In this document: piece after piece, positions 54,445 through 63,347 of the stretch
Layout: the number at the start of each line of letters is the position of its first letter
How positions within the stretch are numbered: position 1 is the first letter of the stretch
DNA from: Devosia aurantiaca
GTDB lineage: Bacteria > Pseudomonadota > Alphaproteobacteria > Rhizobiales > Devosiaceae
Length of the DNA: 64,000 nt
Direction: 5' to 3'
Assembly (NCBI RefSeq): GCF_011058215.1
Contig: NZ_JAALFG010000002.1
Span: 682,001 to 746,000 of the forward strand
Translations under genes and position numbers: made by a program
The notes under the pieces: model-generated
What the model was told of the DNA's origin: nothing
Database searches by the model: none
The model's input: only the letters and a program-made list of their open reading frames with translations

Positions 54445-55599
54445 TCAGTCCTTGTCGCGTCCGCCCGGCCCATGACCCTTGCCATTGCCTGGTCCGTCGC
54501 TGTTGCCATTGCCCTTGTCGTCGTCGTTCTTGCCAGGGCCGTTGCCGTTCCCATGGCCAGGACCGCCGCCGTCCGGTCCGTTTCCGCTGCCGCTGTTGCT
54601 GCCGGGTCCGTTCCCATTGCCGTTGTTGCCGCCGGGGCCATTTCCGTTTTCGGACCCGCGATCATTGCCACGGCCGTTAGCGGGCCCATCACCTTTGCCC
54701 GGCCCGTCATCCTTATTCGGCCCGTGACCACGACCCGGTCCATCATCTTTGCCGGGACCATTGCCCTTGCCAGGGCCGTCGCCTCTACCGCGGCCATTGT
54801 TCGCGCCCGGCCCATTGCCCTTACCAGGACCGTTAGCAGCAGGCCCGTTATTGTTGCCGGGCCCGCTGTTGCGCTCAGCCTGATCTGCGCCACGCCCGTT
54901 GCCGGCATCATTGCGGCCTGCAGCAGCCGTCAACAGTTCCGGGTTCTCGCGCACGACCTCGACGGCCTCGGCCGCGGTAATGTTGCCGCTCAATACGGCC
55001 TCACGCGCCACTGCCGGCACGACTTCCCCCTGGATCATGAAGACCGCGTTCTCGGAACCGGGTCCGGACACGTCCAGCGGCCGCGTTTGCCGCGCCTCGG
55101 CCACCTGGCCCGGAGTGACATCCACCATCATCTCGTGGCTCGAGTCTTGTACCTGCACCACGCCGCGATCAACGCTGACGCTCGCCTGTCCATTGCTATA
55201 GGTTACCGTGAACTGGGTACCCTTGACCACGGCCGCAAGCACCGGCGTCTGCACCGAAAAATGCTGCACATTGCGCCGCTCGGCATCCACCGTCACGGTG
55301 CCACGCGACTGGATCACGCTGGTCATCTTCTGGTCGCCGGCATCGCGGATGGAGATTTCGGTATTTGCCGCAAGGGAGATCCGCTCCGCGCCACGCACCA
55401 GCTCGACACGTCCATTGGACTCCGTCCGGACCCTGCCGCCATCCGGAACAACCTGGCCGCGCGTCAGCGTTACCCAGTCTCCGCCCTGCATCACCGTCAC
55501 GCTTCCGCGCAGGCGATCAGCAACCCAGTCATCAGCCAGAACACTCGTGCTCACCGATGCGAGCAGCACCGCAGCACACAAAATTCGAAGTGGACGCAT
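54445..55599 (-). CDS. secreted FecR-domain protein with Gly/Asn/Pro-rich tail
   Basis: 384-aa exported protein. Start MRPLRILCAAVLLASVSTSV, signal peptide ending near VLAD. A FecR domain occupies about residues 30-190 (GSVTVMQGGDWVTLTRGQVV, ISLAANTEISIRDAG, FSVQTPVLAAVVKGTQFTV, VDVTPGQVAEA). After a short helical part, the last ~150 residues are a Gly/Asn/Pro/Lys/Asp repeat (NGPGKGNGPG, KDDGPGRGHGPNKDDGPGKG). Free periplasmic FecR proteins of this sort often neighbour CHASE2 signalling proteins, as here. The tail is probably disordered or binds wall or polymer. Confidence 0.82.
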   Translation of the reverse strand: MRPLRILCAAVLLASVSTSVLADDWVADRLRGSVTVMQGGDWVTLTRGQVVPDGGRVRTESNGRVELVRGAERISLAANTEISIRDAGDQKMTSVIQSRGTVTVDAERRNVQHFSVQTPVLAAVVKGTQFTVTYSNGQASVSVDRGVVQVQDSSHEMMVDVTPGQVAEARQTRPLDVSGPGSENAVFMIQGEVVPAVAREAVLSGNITAAEAVEVVRENPELLTAAAGRNDAGNGRGADQAERNSGPGNNNGPAANGPGKGNGPGANNGRGRGDGPGKGNGPGKDDGPGRGHGPNKDDGPGKGDGPANGRGNDRGSENGNGPGGNNGNGNGPGSNSGSGNGPDGGGPGHGNGNGPGKNDDDKGNGNSDGPGNGKGHGPGGRDKD

Positions 55600-55742
55600 A
55601 AAGGACTTCCCCAAAGCAGCTTCTGCCGCATGGGAACCACCTTACGTATTTGTCCTCAACCAAAGCATTTACATCCGATGCTTTAATTGTCTTTAAGTCG
55701 TCACATCAGCGGACAAGGTTAGCGCGATGTAAAAGCTCTTCT

Positions 55743-56663
55743 TTATGGCTTCAATCCAACGGGGACCGGTGGCGGCGCATGCAGCACGGTGATCCGCACC
55801 CGCTCGTTTGCTGCCATATAAGGATCGTTCGGGAAGAACGGCTCATCTGTGGCCCGCCCAATCACCGACTTGACGCGGTCCTCGCCCATGCCGAATTCGC
55901 CTAGGATCGAGCGAACCACATTTGCCCGGTCCGCCGACAGTTCCCACGGCCCGTAGCGCGGATTGTCATAGCGCCCGCCAGCGGCGGTATGGCCCGAAAT
56001 CGTCACCTGCGCATTGAGCTGCTGCAGGATCGGCGCAATGGCTGCGATTGCCGCCCGTGTCGGCTCCAGCGGATACTTCGATCCTTCCGGAAACATCGAG
56101 CGGCCCTGCTGGTCGACGATCTGGATGTCGAGACCCTCTTCGGTTTCCTCGATCAGAAGGTTGTCCATGAACGGCGTGACTTCCGGCAGCGACTGCCAGG
56201 CCTGCTTGATGCTGGCTGCGGCGCTATGGAAAGCCTGGTTGTCGAGCGACTTGAGGTTGAATTCGCTGTCGCTGGAAGCCTGCTGCTCGCTGCCCTGCTG
56301 CCGCGCCGGTCCGCCGATCTGGATTTCCGTCGTGCCCTGGTCGGCGCTTTGCGGCGAAGCCGGCTTCGCCTCGATCACATCAGCCGACGAGCCCGACATC
56401 CGATTGCCAGAATTATCCATCGCATTGCCGCCCATCACCCCGCCGGCGCCACTGGTGGTGACGCTCAGCGCCGCCGGCGCAAAATAGTCAGCCAGGCCCT
56501 GCTTTTGCTCGGGCGTCGTCATGCTGATCAGCCAGAGCAGCAGAAAGAACGCCATCATCGCGGTCACGAAGTCCGCATAAGCGATCTTCCAGGCGCCGCC
56601 ATGGTGAGCGTGCCCCTTCTTCTTGACCTTCTTGATGATGATCGGCTGATCGTACTGCGCCAT
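55743..56663 (-). CDS. motB: flagellar motor stator protein MotB
   Basis: 306-aa stator subunit. Cytoplasmic basic start (MAQYDQPIIIKKVKKKGHAH), one helix carrying the proton-accepting Asp in WKIAYADFVTAMMAFFLLLW, a linker of about 120 residues rich in Ser/Gln, and a C-terminal OmpA-like peptidoglycan-binding domain (NAQVTISGHTAAGGRYDN, PRYGPWELSADRANVVRSIL, RVKSVIGRATDEPFFPND). It follows motA by 12 nt. The rest of the flagellar cluster is not in this window. Confidence 0.93.
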   Translation of the reverse strand: MAQYDQPIIIKKVKKKGHAHHGGAWKIAYADFVTAMMAFFLLLWLISMTTPEQKQGLADYFAPAALSVTTSGAGGVMGGNAMDNSGNRMSGSSADVIEAKPASPQSADQGTTEIQIGGPARQQGSEQQASSDSEFNLKSLDNQAFHSAAASIKQAWQSLPEVTPFMDNLLIEETEEGLDIQIVDQQGRSMFPEGSKYPLEPTRAAIAAIAPILQQLNAQVTISGHTAAGGRYDNPRYGPWELSADRANVVRSILGEFGMGEDRVKSVIGRATDEPFFPNDPYMAANERVRITVLHAPPPVPVGLKP

Positions 56664-56675
56664 GGCCCGATGTCC

Positions 56676-57539
56676 TTATGCCGTTGCCGGCAGGGCAGCA
56701 GTGGCGGCTTCCACCTCGACAAAGGTCGGGCGCACTTCGCTCATCAGCGCCTTGCGCGCGAACTCGATCGCCATCACTGGCGGCTGCCCGCCGATATGGG
56801 CAAGAAGCCCGACCTTGAGCGACAGGAAATACTTGGACTCGGCTTCAAACGTGTTCTTCAGCGACTGCGCAAAGGGCGAAAAGAAGCCATAGGCGACGAA
56901 CACGCCAAAGAACGTACCCACAAGCGCGCCACCGATCATGTGACCCAGCACTTCCGGCGGCTCGGCGATCGCGCCCATCGTATGGATCACGCCAAGAACG
57001 GCCGCGACGATGCCCAGAGCCGGCGTACCGTCTGCCAGCGCCTGCATGGCCGAAACCATGCGCTCCTGCTCCTGATGGTGGGTTTCGAGCTCCTCGTCCA
57101 TCAGCGCTTCCATCTCGTGCACATTGTTGGACCCCATGGTCACCATGCGCATGTAGTCGCAGACGAACTCCACCGCGTGGTGGTTCTTGGCGAAGGTCGG
57201 GAAGGCGTTGAAGAGGCTTGAATTGTGCGGGTCTTCGATATGCGGCTCGATGCCCAAAATGCCCTTCTGCTGCACGAGCTTATACATCGAGAACTGCAAG
57301 CCGAGCAGTTCAAGATAGGCGGTCTTGCTGTATTTGGGACCCTTGAACAGTGTCCCGAACATCGCCGGAATACCCTTGAGCACCGGACCGCCATTGGCGA
57401 TGATGAAGGCGCCGATCGCCGCGCCCAGAATGATCAGGAATTCGAACGGCTGCCACAGCACTTCGATATGCCCGCCGACGCCGAGATAGCCGCCAAAAAC
57501 GCAGGCAAAGACGACAAGCACACCGACGATCAGACGCAT
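56676..57539 (-). CDS. motA: flagellar motor stator protein MotA
   Basis: 287-aa proton-channel subunit. The start MRLIVGVLVVFACVFGGYLG is the standard MotA one; GTG three codons earlier is open but not favoured. Four membrane helices; the large cytoplasmic loop with EELETHHQEQERMVSAMQAL contains charged residues that contact FliG, and the Pro-containing helix ADGTPALGIVAAVLGVIHTM follows. The 287-aa length matches the proteobacterial MotA type rather than the shorter PomA type. Together with MotB it forms the stator. It is the first gene of motAB. Confidence 0.93.
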   Translation of the reverse strand: MRLIVGVLVVFACVFGGYLGVGGHIEVLWQPFEFLIILGAAIGAFIIANGGPVLKGIPAMFGTLFKGPKYSKTAYLELLGLQFSMYKLVQQKGILGIEPHIEDPHNSSLFNAFPTFAKNHHAVEFVCDYMRMVTMGSNNVHEMEALMDEELETHHQEQERMVSAMQALADGTPALGIVAAVLGVIHTMGAIAEPPEVLGHMIGGALVGTFFGVFVAYGFFSPFAQSLKNTFEAESKYFLSLKVGLLAHIGGQPPVMAIEFARKALMSEVRPTFVEVEAATAALPATA

Positions 57540-57714
57540 AACGCACACTCAACTTCGAACGCAGCACACGCGTCCGGGTAAAAAGCCTCGGCCGCCCCGC
57601 GATAATGCGCGGTTAGGCTTAACAGCGGGTGTATTTGATTGGCCTGCCCCTTGCCTTCCTCCGCGTTTGCACTGCTGATGACGACAGACAGTTTGCCCCA
57701 CCCGGAACAAAGCC

Positions 57715-58155
57715 ATGGCCCGTCGCCTCACTGCCCTCGCTTCAATCGTCGTGCTCGCCCTCGCCGCGCCAGCGATGGCCCAGGAAGAAGAAGTTTATGA
57801 GCGCATCGAAACCATCCAGGGTGATGCCGATGGCTTCTTCGAGCTTTTCTCGATCCTGCAGGATGCAGCCATGTTCGGCGACCCGACGACAATCGCCCAA
57901 TATGCGTCCTACCCGCTGCTGGTGAACGCCAATGGCGAAAGCTACGACATTCTTGAAGAACAGGACCTCCTCGACAACTTCGACAGCCTCGTCACGCCTG
58001 AAACCATGCAGGCGTTGCTTGAACAGGACGTCGGCGACCTGACCGTCACCGACGAAGGCGTCGGCATCGGCAATGGCGCCATCTGGATCAGCAACATCTG
58101 CCTTGACGATGCCTGCTCGGATACCGAGTGGGGCATCCTGTCGATTAACAACTAA
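57715..58155 (+). CDS. 146-aa secreted hypothetical protein
   Basis: Starts MARRLTALASIVVLALAAPA, a signal peptide ending AMAQ. The mature part is acidic (about 120 residues), with two Cys near the C-terminus (ISNICLDDACSDTEWGI) that may form a disulfide. The pattern GDPTTIAQYASYPLLVNANG, EDLLDNFDSLVTPE and GNGAIWISNICLDD loosely resembles NTF2-like or SnoaL-type periplasmic proteins, a weak call. It stands alone between motA (divergent) and the YciI-type gene (convergent, 15 nt away). Confidence 0.65.
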   Translation: MARRLTALASIVVLALAAPAMAQEEEVYERIETIQGDADGFFELFSILQDAAMFGDPTTIAQYASYPLLVNANGESYDILEEQDLLDNFDSLVTPETMQALLEQDVGDLTVTDEGVGIGNGAIWISNICLDDACSDTEWGILSINN

Positions 58156-58170
58156 GGCTGAGGCGCCCGG

Positions 58171-58563
58171 TCAGCTCAGCGCAAAGTCCGGCCGCCCTTC
58201 GCCCGTCTCGCTATGCGTGTGCTCCACAAGGGGCCGGATTTCCATGCGGCCATATTGGAGAATGGGGTCGTCTTCAAAGAGCGGCATCAGCGCTTCAAGG
58301 CTTTCCGCCTCGAGCAGCAGGAAGCCGCCGACCACCTCCTTGCCCTCGCTGAATGGTCCATCCGTCGCGATCAACGCACCATCCACGGTCCGTAACGACC
58401 GTGCCGTTTCCGCCTGCGCCAGCGGCGACGCAAAGATCAGGTGCCCGCTGTCCCGCAGCTTGCGATCATGCCGGATCGTTGCATCATCCAGAAGCCTCAC
58501 GTCCTCGGGCGTAAGGTGGTCCATCGCCCCGGGCTCGAAATAAACAAGTGCCATAAATCGCAT
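58171..58563 (-). CDS. YciI/DGPF-domain protein
   Basis: 130-aa soluble protein starting MRFMALVYFEPGAMDHLTPE with AGGAG six bases upstream. It has the ferredoxin-like YCII fold pattern: a start strand FMALVYFEPG, DATIRHDRKLRDSGHLIFAS, and the DGPF block TDGPFSEGKEVVGGFLLLEA. Such proteins often accompany ECF sigma factors (PhyR-unrelated, SigJ-type), but none is adjacent here. Function unknown. Monocistronic. Confidence 0.85.
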   Translation of the reverse strand: MRFMALVYFEPGAMDHLTPEDVRLLDDATIRHDRKLRDSGHLIFASPLAQAETARSLRTVDGALIATDGPFSEGKEVVGGFLLLEAESLEALMPLFEDDPILQYGRMEIRPLVEHTHSETGEGRPDFALS

Positions 58564-58594
58564 CGCATTCTCCTGCTCTGCCCTTACGACGAAT

Positions 58595-58622
58595 GAGCGG
58601 GCCGGTTTTTGCCGGCCCGCTC
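58595..58622. terminator. strong hairpin between the YghU-type and YciI-type genes
   Basis: Perfect 11-bp stem GAGCGGGCCGG / CCGGCCCGCTC with a TTTTTG loop. It lies 8 nt after the stop of the GST gene (minus strand) and upstream of the YciI-type gene start, probably ending the GST transcript although the T-run is poor. Confidence 0.7.
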
Positions 58623-58629
58623 AGATATT

Positions 58630-59502
58630 TTAGATCGTGCCGCGTTCCCGGCGCACGGCCATGACTTTATCCACGTCGGATGCCGAGTGCCGTTCCTTGA
58701 CGATCTCGTCTTCCGGCCCCTGCCCTGCAAGAATGATCCGGCCACGCTTCACTGCCTCACGTGCATCGAGCTGCTTGGCCCAGCGCACCACATTCTTGTA
58801 GCTTTCGACGTCGAGAAATTCGGCGGCATTATAGGCGCGACCCAGTGTCAGCCCGCCATACCAAGGCCAGATCGCCATGTCGGCAATGGTGTATTCGCTG
58901 CCCGACACATATTCATGGCTCTCCAACTGACGATCGAGCACGTCGAGCTGGCGCTTGGCCTCCATGGCATAGCGATCGATCGCATACTGGATCTTGGTGG
59001 GCGCGTAGGCGTAAAAATGCCCGAAGCCGCCGCCGAGGAACGGCGCGCTACCCATCTGCCAAAACAGCCAGTTCATCGTCTCGGCCCGCTGCGCCACGTC
59101 CTTGCTCAGGAAGGCGTCGAACTTGTCGGCCAAATAAACTAGGATCGACCCGCTCTCGAACAAACGGATCGGCTCTGCCGGGGCGTAGTCGATCATCGCC
59201 GGGATCTTGGAGTTGGGATTGATGTCGACGAAACCCGAGCCAAACTGGTCGCCCTTGCCGATATTGATGAGGTAAGCGTCGTATTCGGCGTCATGCCCGG
59301 CCGCCAGCAGCTCCTCGAGCATGATGGTGACCTTTTGCCCGTTCGGGGTCGCCAGCGAATGGAGCTGCAGCTTGTGCTCGCCGCGCGGCAGCTCGACCTC
59401 GCGCTGCGCGCCGGCGGTCGGCCGGTTGATGCTGGCAAAGGCCCCACCGTTACCCGGTTCCCACTTCCAAACTTTAGGCGGCACGTATTCTGCGTCGGAC
59501 AT
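58630..59502 (-). CDS. yghU: glutathione S-transferase family protein, YghU type
   Basis: 290-aa nu-class GST. Long N-terminal lead-in KVWKWEPGNGGAFASINRPT and AGAQREVELPRGEHKLQLHS, both typical of YghU. The thioredoxin-like domain has TPNGQKVTIMLEELLAAGHD and the SNAIL-like element LFESGSILVYLADKFD. The C-terminal helical domain has MNWLFWQMGSAPFLGGGFGH and YTIADMAIWPWYGG. YghU binds two glutathiones and acts as a disulfide-bond reductase/peroxidase. Monocistronic. Confidence 0.92.
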   Translation of the reverse strand: MSDAEYVPPKVWKWEPGNGGAFASINRPTAGAQREVELPRGEHKLQLHSLATPNGQKVTIMLEELLAAGHDAEYDAYLINIGKGDQFGSGFVDINPNSKIPAMIDYAPAEPIRLFESGSILVYLADKFDAFLSKDVAQRAETMNWLFWQMGSAPFLGGGFGHFYAYAPTKIQYAIDRYAMEAKRQLDVLDRQLESHEYVSGSEYTIADMAIWPWYGGLTLGRAYNAAEFLDVESYKNVVRWAKQLDAREAVKRGRIILAGQGPEDEIVKERHSASDVDKVMAVRRERGTI

Positions 59503-59612
59503 AGCAAGACTCGCATTGTTGATCGTTCTGCCGCTTATATCGGCTATTGCCGATGGAAAACCAACCCCGCCCTGCCATTGCCAGCTAGCGCCCCTGCGGC
59601 TAAGCCTCGCCC

Positions 59613-60719
59613 ATGATCGCAGAGCCCTTCGAAATCTTCCTTGTCGCGACCCCCGGCCTCGAAGCCCCGCTTTGCGACGAGGCGCTGGCTACGGGTTTTA
59701 GTGGCGCTAGGGTCACCGATGGCGGCGTGGTTTTCCAAGGCACCTGGCTCGATGTCTGGCGCGCCAACCTCACCCTGCGTGGCGCCACCCGCGTCCTGGC
59801 CCGGCTCACGAGTTTCCGCTCCGTCCATCTTGCCAAACTCGACAAATCCGCGCGCAAGCTGCCCTGGGCCGAGTGGCTGCGGCCCGATGTGCCCGTGCAT
59901 GTCGAAGCCAGCTGCAAGCGCTCGCGCATCTACCACGACAAGGCCGCCGCCCAGCGCGTCGCCACCGCCATCGCCGAAACGCTCGGTGCCCCCATCAGCG
60001 AAACGGCCGACCTTCGCATCATGGTGCGGATCGAGGACGACCTCGTCACCATCAGCGTCGACACGACCGGCGCATCGCTGCACAAGCGCGGCTTCAAGGA
60101 AGCGGTCAACAAGGCGCCGATGCGTGAAACCATGGCCGCAATGTTCTTGGCACAATGCGGGTTCACCGGGACCGAGCCTGTCCTCGACCCGATGTGCGGC
60201 TCTGGCACCTTTCCTATTGAAGCCGCCGAAATCGCCGCCGGTCTTCTGCCCGGTCGGGAGCGCCCCTTCGCCTTCGAACTGCTTCCCAGCTTTGACGCCA
60301 AAGCCTGGGCCGCACTCCGCGCTCCCTCAGCCCCTCAAGCGCCGTTCCTGCTCTTTTACGGTTCCGACCGTGACCCCGGCGCCATCCGCATTGCCGCCGA
60401 AAACGCTGCCCGATCCGGCGTCACCGGCTGGACCCGCTTCGAACAAAAGTCGCTTGAAGAACTGACCCCGCCTGACGGTCCGCCCGGTCTCGTCATCCTC
60501 AACCCGCCCTATGGCAGCCGCATCGGGGCCAAGGGTCCGCTGATCGCCACCCACCGCACCTTGGGCGCTGTGCTCAAGAACCGTTTTGGCGGCTGGCGCG
60601 TTGGCATCATCACTGCAGACCGGCAACTGGCCGAAGCCACGGGTCTCCGCTTCGAACCCATGCTACCCCCGGTGCTCCACGGCGGCATTCGCGTCGCCCT
60701 TTACCGCGCGCAGCTCTGA
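59613..60719 (+). CDS. THUMP-domain class I SAM-dependent RNA methyltransferase (RlmL/TrmN type)
   Basis: 368-aa methyltransferase. The N-terminal ferredoxin-like/THUMP region (EIFLVATPGLEAPLCDEALA to VHVEASCKRSRIYHDKAAAQ) should bind RNA. The catalytic half has KAPMRETMAAMFLAQCGFTG, the SAM site DPMCGSGTFPIEAAEIAAGL and the N6-adenine/guanine-type motif IV NPPYGSR. This is the RlmK/L-YcbY N2-guanine methyltransferase family, without the second domain of the enterobacterial fusion. The exact target (23S rRNA or tRNA) is not decidable. A lone receiver gene follows. Confidence 0.88.
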   Translation: MIAEPFEIFLVATPGLEAPLCDEALATGFSGARVTDGGVVFQGTWLDVWRANLTLRGATRVLARLTSFRSVHLAKLDKSARKLPWAEWLRPDVPVHVEASCKRSRIYHDKAAAQRVATAIAETLGAPISETADLRIMVRIEDDLVTISVDTTGASLHKRGFKEAVNKAPMRETMAAMFLAQCGFTGTEPVLDPMCGSGTFPIEAAEIAAGLLPGRERPFAFELLPSFDAKAWAALRAPSAPQAPFLLFYGSDRDPGAIRIAAENAARSGVTGWTRFEQKSLEELTPPDGPPGLVILNPPYGSRIGAKGPLIATHRTLGAVLKNRFGGWRVGIITADRQLAEATGLRFEPMLPPVLHGGIRVALYRAQL

Positions 60720-60841
60720 GCGCCCCTATCCATACAATTTGAACCAATTGCTAACCATACTGGCAGCCATGCCGGTTTATGGCGCAACGAATGCGGCCCG
60801 GCCCACCTTTCCTTGTCGTGGATAATCAGGGGGTAGTGCAA

Positions 60842-61210
60842 ATGGGTAAGAGCGGTCGTGTTCTCGTCGTCGAAGACGAAGTCATCCTGCTTCTTGATCT
60901 GGTCGACAACCTCGTAGATTTCGGCCTCGAACCGCTGCCGGTCACGACGGCCAGCGGCGCCGCGAGCCTCCTCGATGACTCCATTTCTGGTCTTGTGACC
61001 GATATCGAATTGCCCGGCAGCTATAACGGCCTGCAACTGGCGCGGCTTGCCGCCCGCAACCGTCCGGGCCTGCCCATTGTCGTCGTTTCCGCAGGCGTCT
61101 GCCCCGCGCACGACGATCTTCCGGCCGGCGCCGTCTTCCTTCCCAAGCCATACCGTGTCGAAGACATCGTCGCGGCACTTGAAAGCCAGCGCATCGCCCG
61201 CGCTGCCTGA
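60842..61210 (+). CDS. single-domain response regulator
   Basis: 122-aa CheY-like receiver without an output domain, starting MGKSGRVLVVEDEVILLLDL. Acidic pair in VVEDE, phosphoacceptor Asp in GLVTDIELPG, Thr/Ser equivalent in VVVSAG, and Lys in FLPKPYRVEDIVAAL. In alphaproteobacteria such free receivers act in phosphorelays, often with HWE/HisKA2 kinases in stress signalling. No kinase is adjacent. A G-run ribosome site precedes the ATG. Terminated by the hairpin at 61217. Confidence 0.82.
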   Translation: MGKSGRVLVVEDEVILLLDLVDNLVDFGLEPLPVTTASGAASLLDDSISGLVTDIELPGSYNGLQLARLAARNRPGLPIVVVSAGVCPAHDDLPAGAVFLPKPYRVEDIVAALESQRIARAA

Positions 61211-61216
61211 AACGAA

Positions 61217-61240
61217 AAGGGCTCCGTTTCCGGAGCCCTT
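61217..61240. terminator. bidirectional terminator between the receiver and sugar dehydrogenase genes
   Basis: AAGGGCTCCG (61217-61226) pairs with CGGAGCCCTT (61231-61240). On the minus strand it is followed by TTTTCGTTT, and on the plus strand by CGCTTTACT, so it probably serves both convergent genes. Confidence 0.85.
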
Positions 61241-61244
61241 CGCT

Positions 61245-62457
61245 TTACTGCGCCTGCGAAACGCGAACGATCGTGGAGCTTCCCGCCTGCGGGTTTTCCG
61301 TAACCGCATAAACGGCCCCGTCGGGCCCGACCTTCACGTCGCGAACGCGCGCATCGATCGGTACGCGCTCTTCCGTGGCCACCCGGTCCCCATCCATGTG
61401 CAGGACCACGAAGGCTTGCGCAACGAGACCACCAACCAGGAATGCGCCGTCCCATTCAGGGAACTCGTCACCCTCGTAATAGGCCATGCCTGAAGGCGCG
61501 ATCACCGGGTCCCAGTAATAAACCGGCTGCTCGGTTTCGGCGCTTTGCGTGATGCCTTCGCCGATCTTTTGGCCATTGTAGTTGATGCCATAGGTGACTT
61601 CCGGCCAGCCATAATTGAGCCCGGCCTCGGGCTTGTTGAGCTCGTCGCCACCCTTGGCGCCGTGCTCTACGATCCACAGCCGGCCTTCGCCATCCAGCGT
61701 CGCCGATTGCACATTGCGGTGCCCGAGGCTCCAGATCTCCGGCAAGGCGCCTTCGGTATCGACAAAAGGATTGTCCGAAACCGCCTCGCCTTCGGCGGTG
61801 ATGTGGAACACCTTGCCCAGCGCGCTTGCAAGCTCCTGCGCCTGGTCGCGGATTGGCTCATCCGAACGTTCGCCAACGGTCACGAACAGCGTGCCGTCTT
61901 CATTGGGCACGATGCGCGACCCGAAATGCTTGTCGCCATCGTAGGTCGGCTCCTGGCGGAAGATCACGCTGACGTCGGAAAGCGTCGCCGCTTCCGGATC
62001 AAGCGTTGCCGCCGCGACGGATGTCCCGTTCCCATCCTCGCGCTTTTCGGCAAACGAGAAATAGATCTTTCCGGATGTCTCGAAATCATTGGCAAGCGCC
62101 ACGTCGAGCAACCCGCCCTGGCCGACAAAGTCGATCTCCGGCAGCTCGCCCGTAACCTCGGTCGCTTCCCCGTCCGGCGAAACGATATGCAGCTTGCCAG
62201 CCTTTTCCGTCACCAGCATGCGGCCGTCCGACAAAAATTCCAGCGCCCAAAGGTGCGGCAGCCCCTCGGCAATCACCTCCGTGTTGACGGATGCCGGCGC
62301 CTCGGGCTGTGGTGCCGGGTCTGGCCTTCAAAGGCCGGTGTTTGGTCCGGTGCATTGGGGGAGCCGTTTCGGCTGGCGTCTGCTGGGCTGACACCGGCAG
62401 GGCGAAAAGCGCTGCGGAAAGCATGGTGCCGGCGAGAAGGCGTGAGGTCATTGTCAT
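61245..62457 (-). CDS. periplasmic PQQ-dependent aldose sugar dehydrogenase (YliI type), frameshifted near the N-terminus
   Basis: Soluble sugar dehydrogenase of about 403 aa. The true start is MTMTSRLLAGTMLSAALFAL (AGGAG six bases upstream), a signal peptide ending VSAQ. The called frames break after AETAPP (one base missing in the G-run at 62357-62361) and again near 62325, before VNTEVIAEGLPHLWALEFLS. The beta-propeller body is complete: LLDVALANDFETSGKIYFSF, GSRIVPNEDGTLFVTVGERS, WSLGHRNVQSATLDGEGRLW, GGDELNKPEAGLNYGWPEVT and ARVRDVKVGPDGAVYAVTEN. It oxidises aldoses with PQQ in the periplasm; PQQ synthesis genes are not here. Confidence 0.85.
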
Positions 62458-62636
62458 GGCAAACTCCTGTTGGGATTTGTCGGATAAGGACAAAGCCCAC
62501 GGGCAAGCCGATCGTTGCCCCGGCGAGCATCACGATCTGGTGGCCCCCGTTCACGTCTGCCGCGAACATGGAACGCGTTCGGCCTCAAAACCCTTGTGCG
62601 GGCCACGAGTACCGAAAATTAAAACAGTAATCAGTC

Positions 62637-63347
62637 ATGGCTTCGAGCGTAGCAGACGACCTCGCTAAATTTATCCAAGACCCCAATTTTCCCTGTGTCG
62701 GCGCCAAATCCGCCCTTGGCAAGGGACAACTCCATACCTATACCGCCCGCCAGATCGACAGCGCGTGGAACGATGTCGAAATCCAGGACCGGCTGATGCA
62801 GTTCGCCTGGGACTACACCCAGGACAAGACGCTATTCACGAGCTTTGCGGTGATCTTCGAAGGCCCGCTCGATCTGTCCGAAAAAGACTTCGAGCGCTTC
62901 ATGTGGGATCGCATCCAGTCGCTCACCGAAAAAGATACCTGGCGTGGCCAGCCCGCCGATCCGCGCGTCTCGTCCGATCCCGATGACCCCCATTTCTCCT
63001 TAAGCTTTGGGGGCGGGGCGAGGCTTTTTTTCGTCGTGGGCCTCCACCCTCATGCGAGCCGCCCTGCCCGCCGCTTCGCCTACCCGACCATGATCTTCAA
63101 CCTGCACGATCAGTTCGAGACCCTGCGCGAGCAGAACCGCTACGAAAAGCTGCGCGCTTCCATTCTCGATCGCGACGAAAAGCTCGCCGGCAGCATCAAT
63201 CCGATGCTCGCTCGCCACGGCTCGATCTCCGAAGCCCGCCAATATAGCGGCCGCGCGGTCTCCGAAGAATGGGCCTGCCCCTATCACCGCAACGCAGCCG
63301 ACAAGGCTGCCATCGACCCGCTTGCCGCCCTGGCCGAGGACCGCTGA
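62637..63347 (+). CDS. YqcI/YcgG-family protein, candidate haem-dependent N-hydroxylase (GntA-like)
   Basis: 236-aa soluble protein. Family blocks: C20 in NFPCVGAKSALGKGQLHTYT, VGLHPHASRPARRFAYPTMI, FNLHDQFETLR and the C-terminal WACPYHR (C214, H217). YcgG proteins include GntA and AglA, haem- or iron-using enzymes that N-hydroxylate guanidino or amino groups in guanitoxin and argolaphos pathways; most family members are uncharacterised. The TGA stop overlaps the ATG of a DUF1989 gene (TGATG), a strong coupling sign. No other biosynthetic gene is in the window, which ends shortly after. Confidence 0.8.
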   Translation: MASSVADDLAKFIQDPNFPCVGAKSALGKGQLHTYTARQIDSAWNDVEIQDRLMQFAWDYTQDKTLFTSFAVIFEGPLDLSEKDFERFMWDRIQSLTEKDTWRGQPADPRVSSDPDDPHFSLSFGGGARLFFVVGLHPHASRPARRFAYPTMIFNLHDQFETLREQNRYEKLRASILDRDEKLAGSINPMLARHGSISEARQYSGRAVSEEWACPYHRNAADKAAIDPLAALAEDR

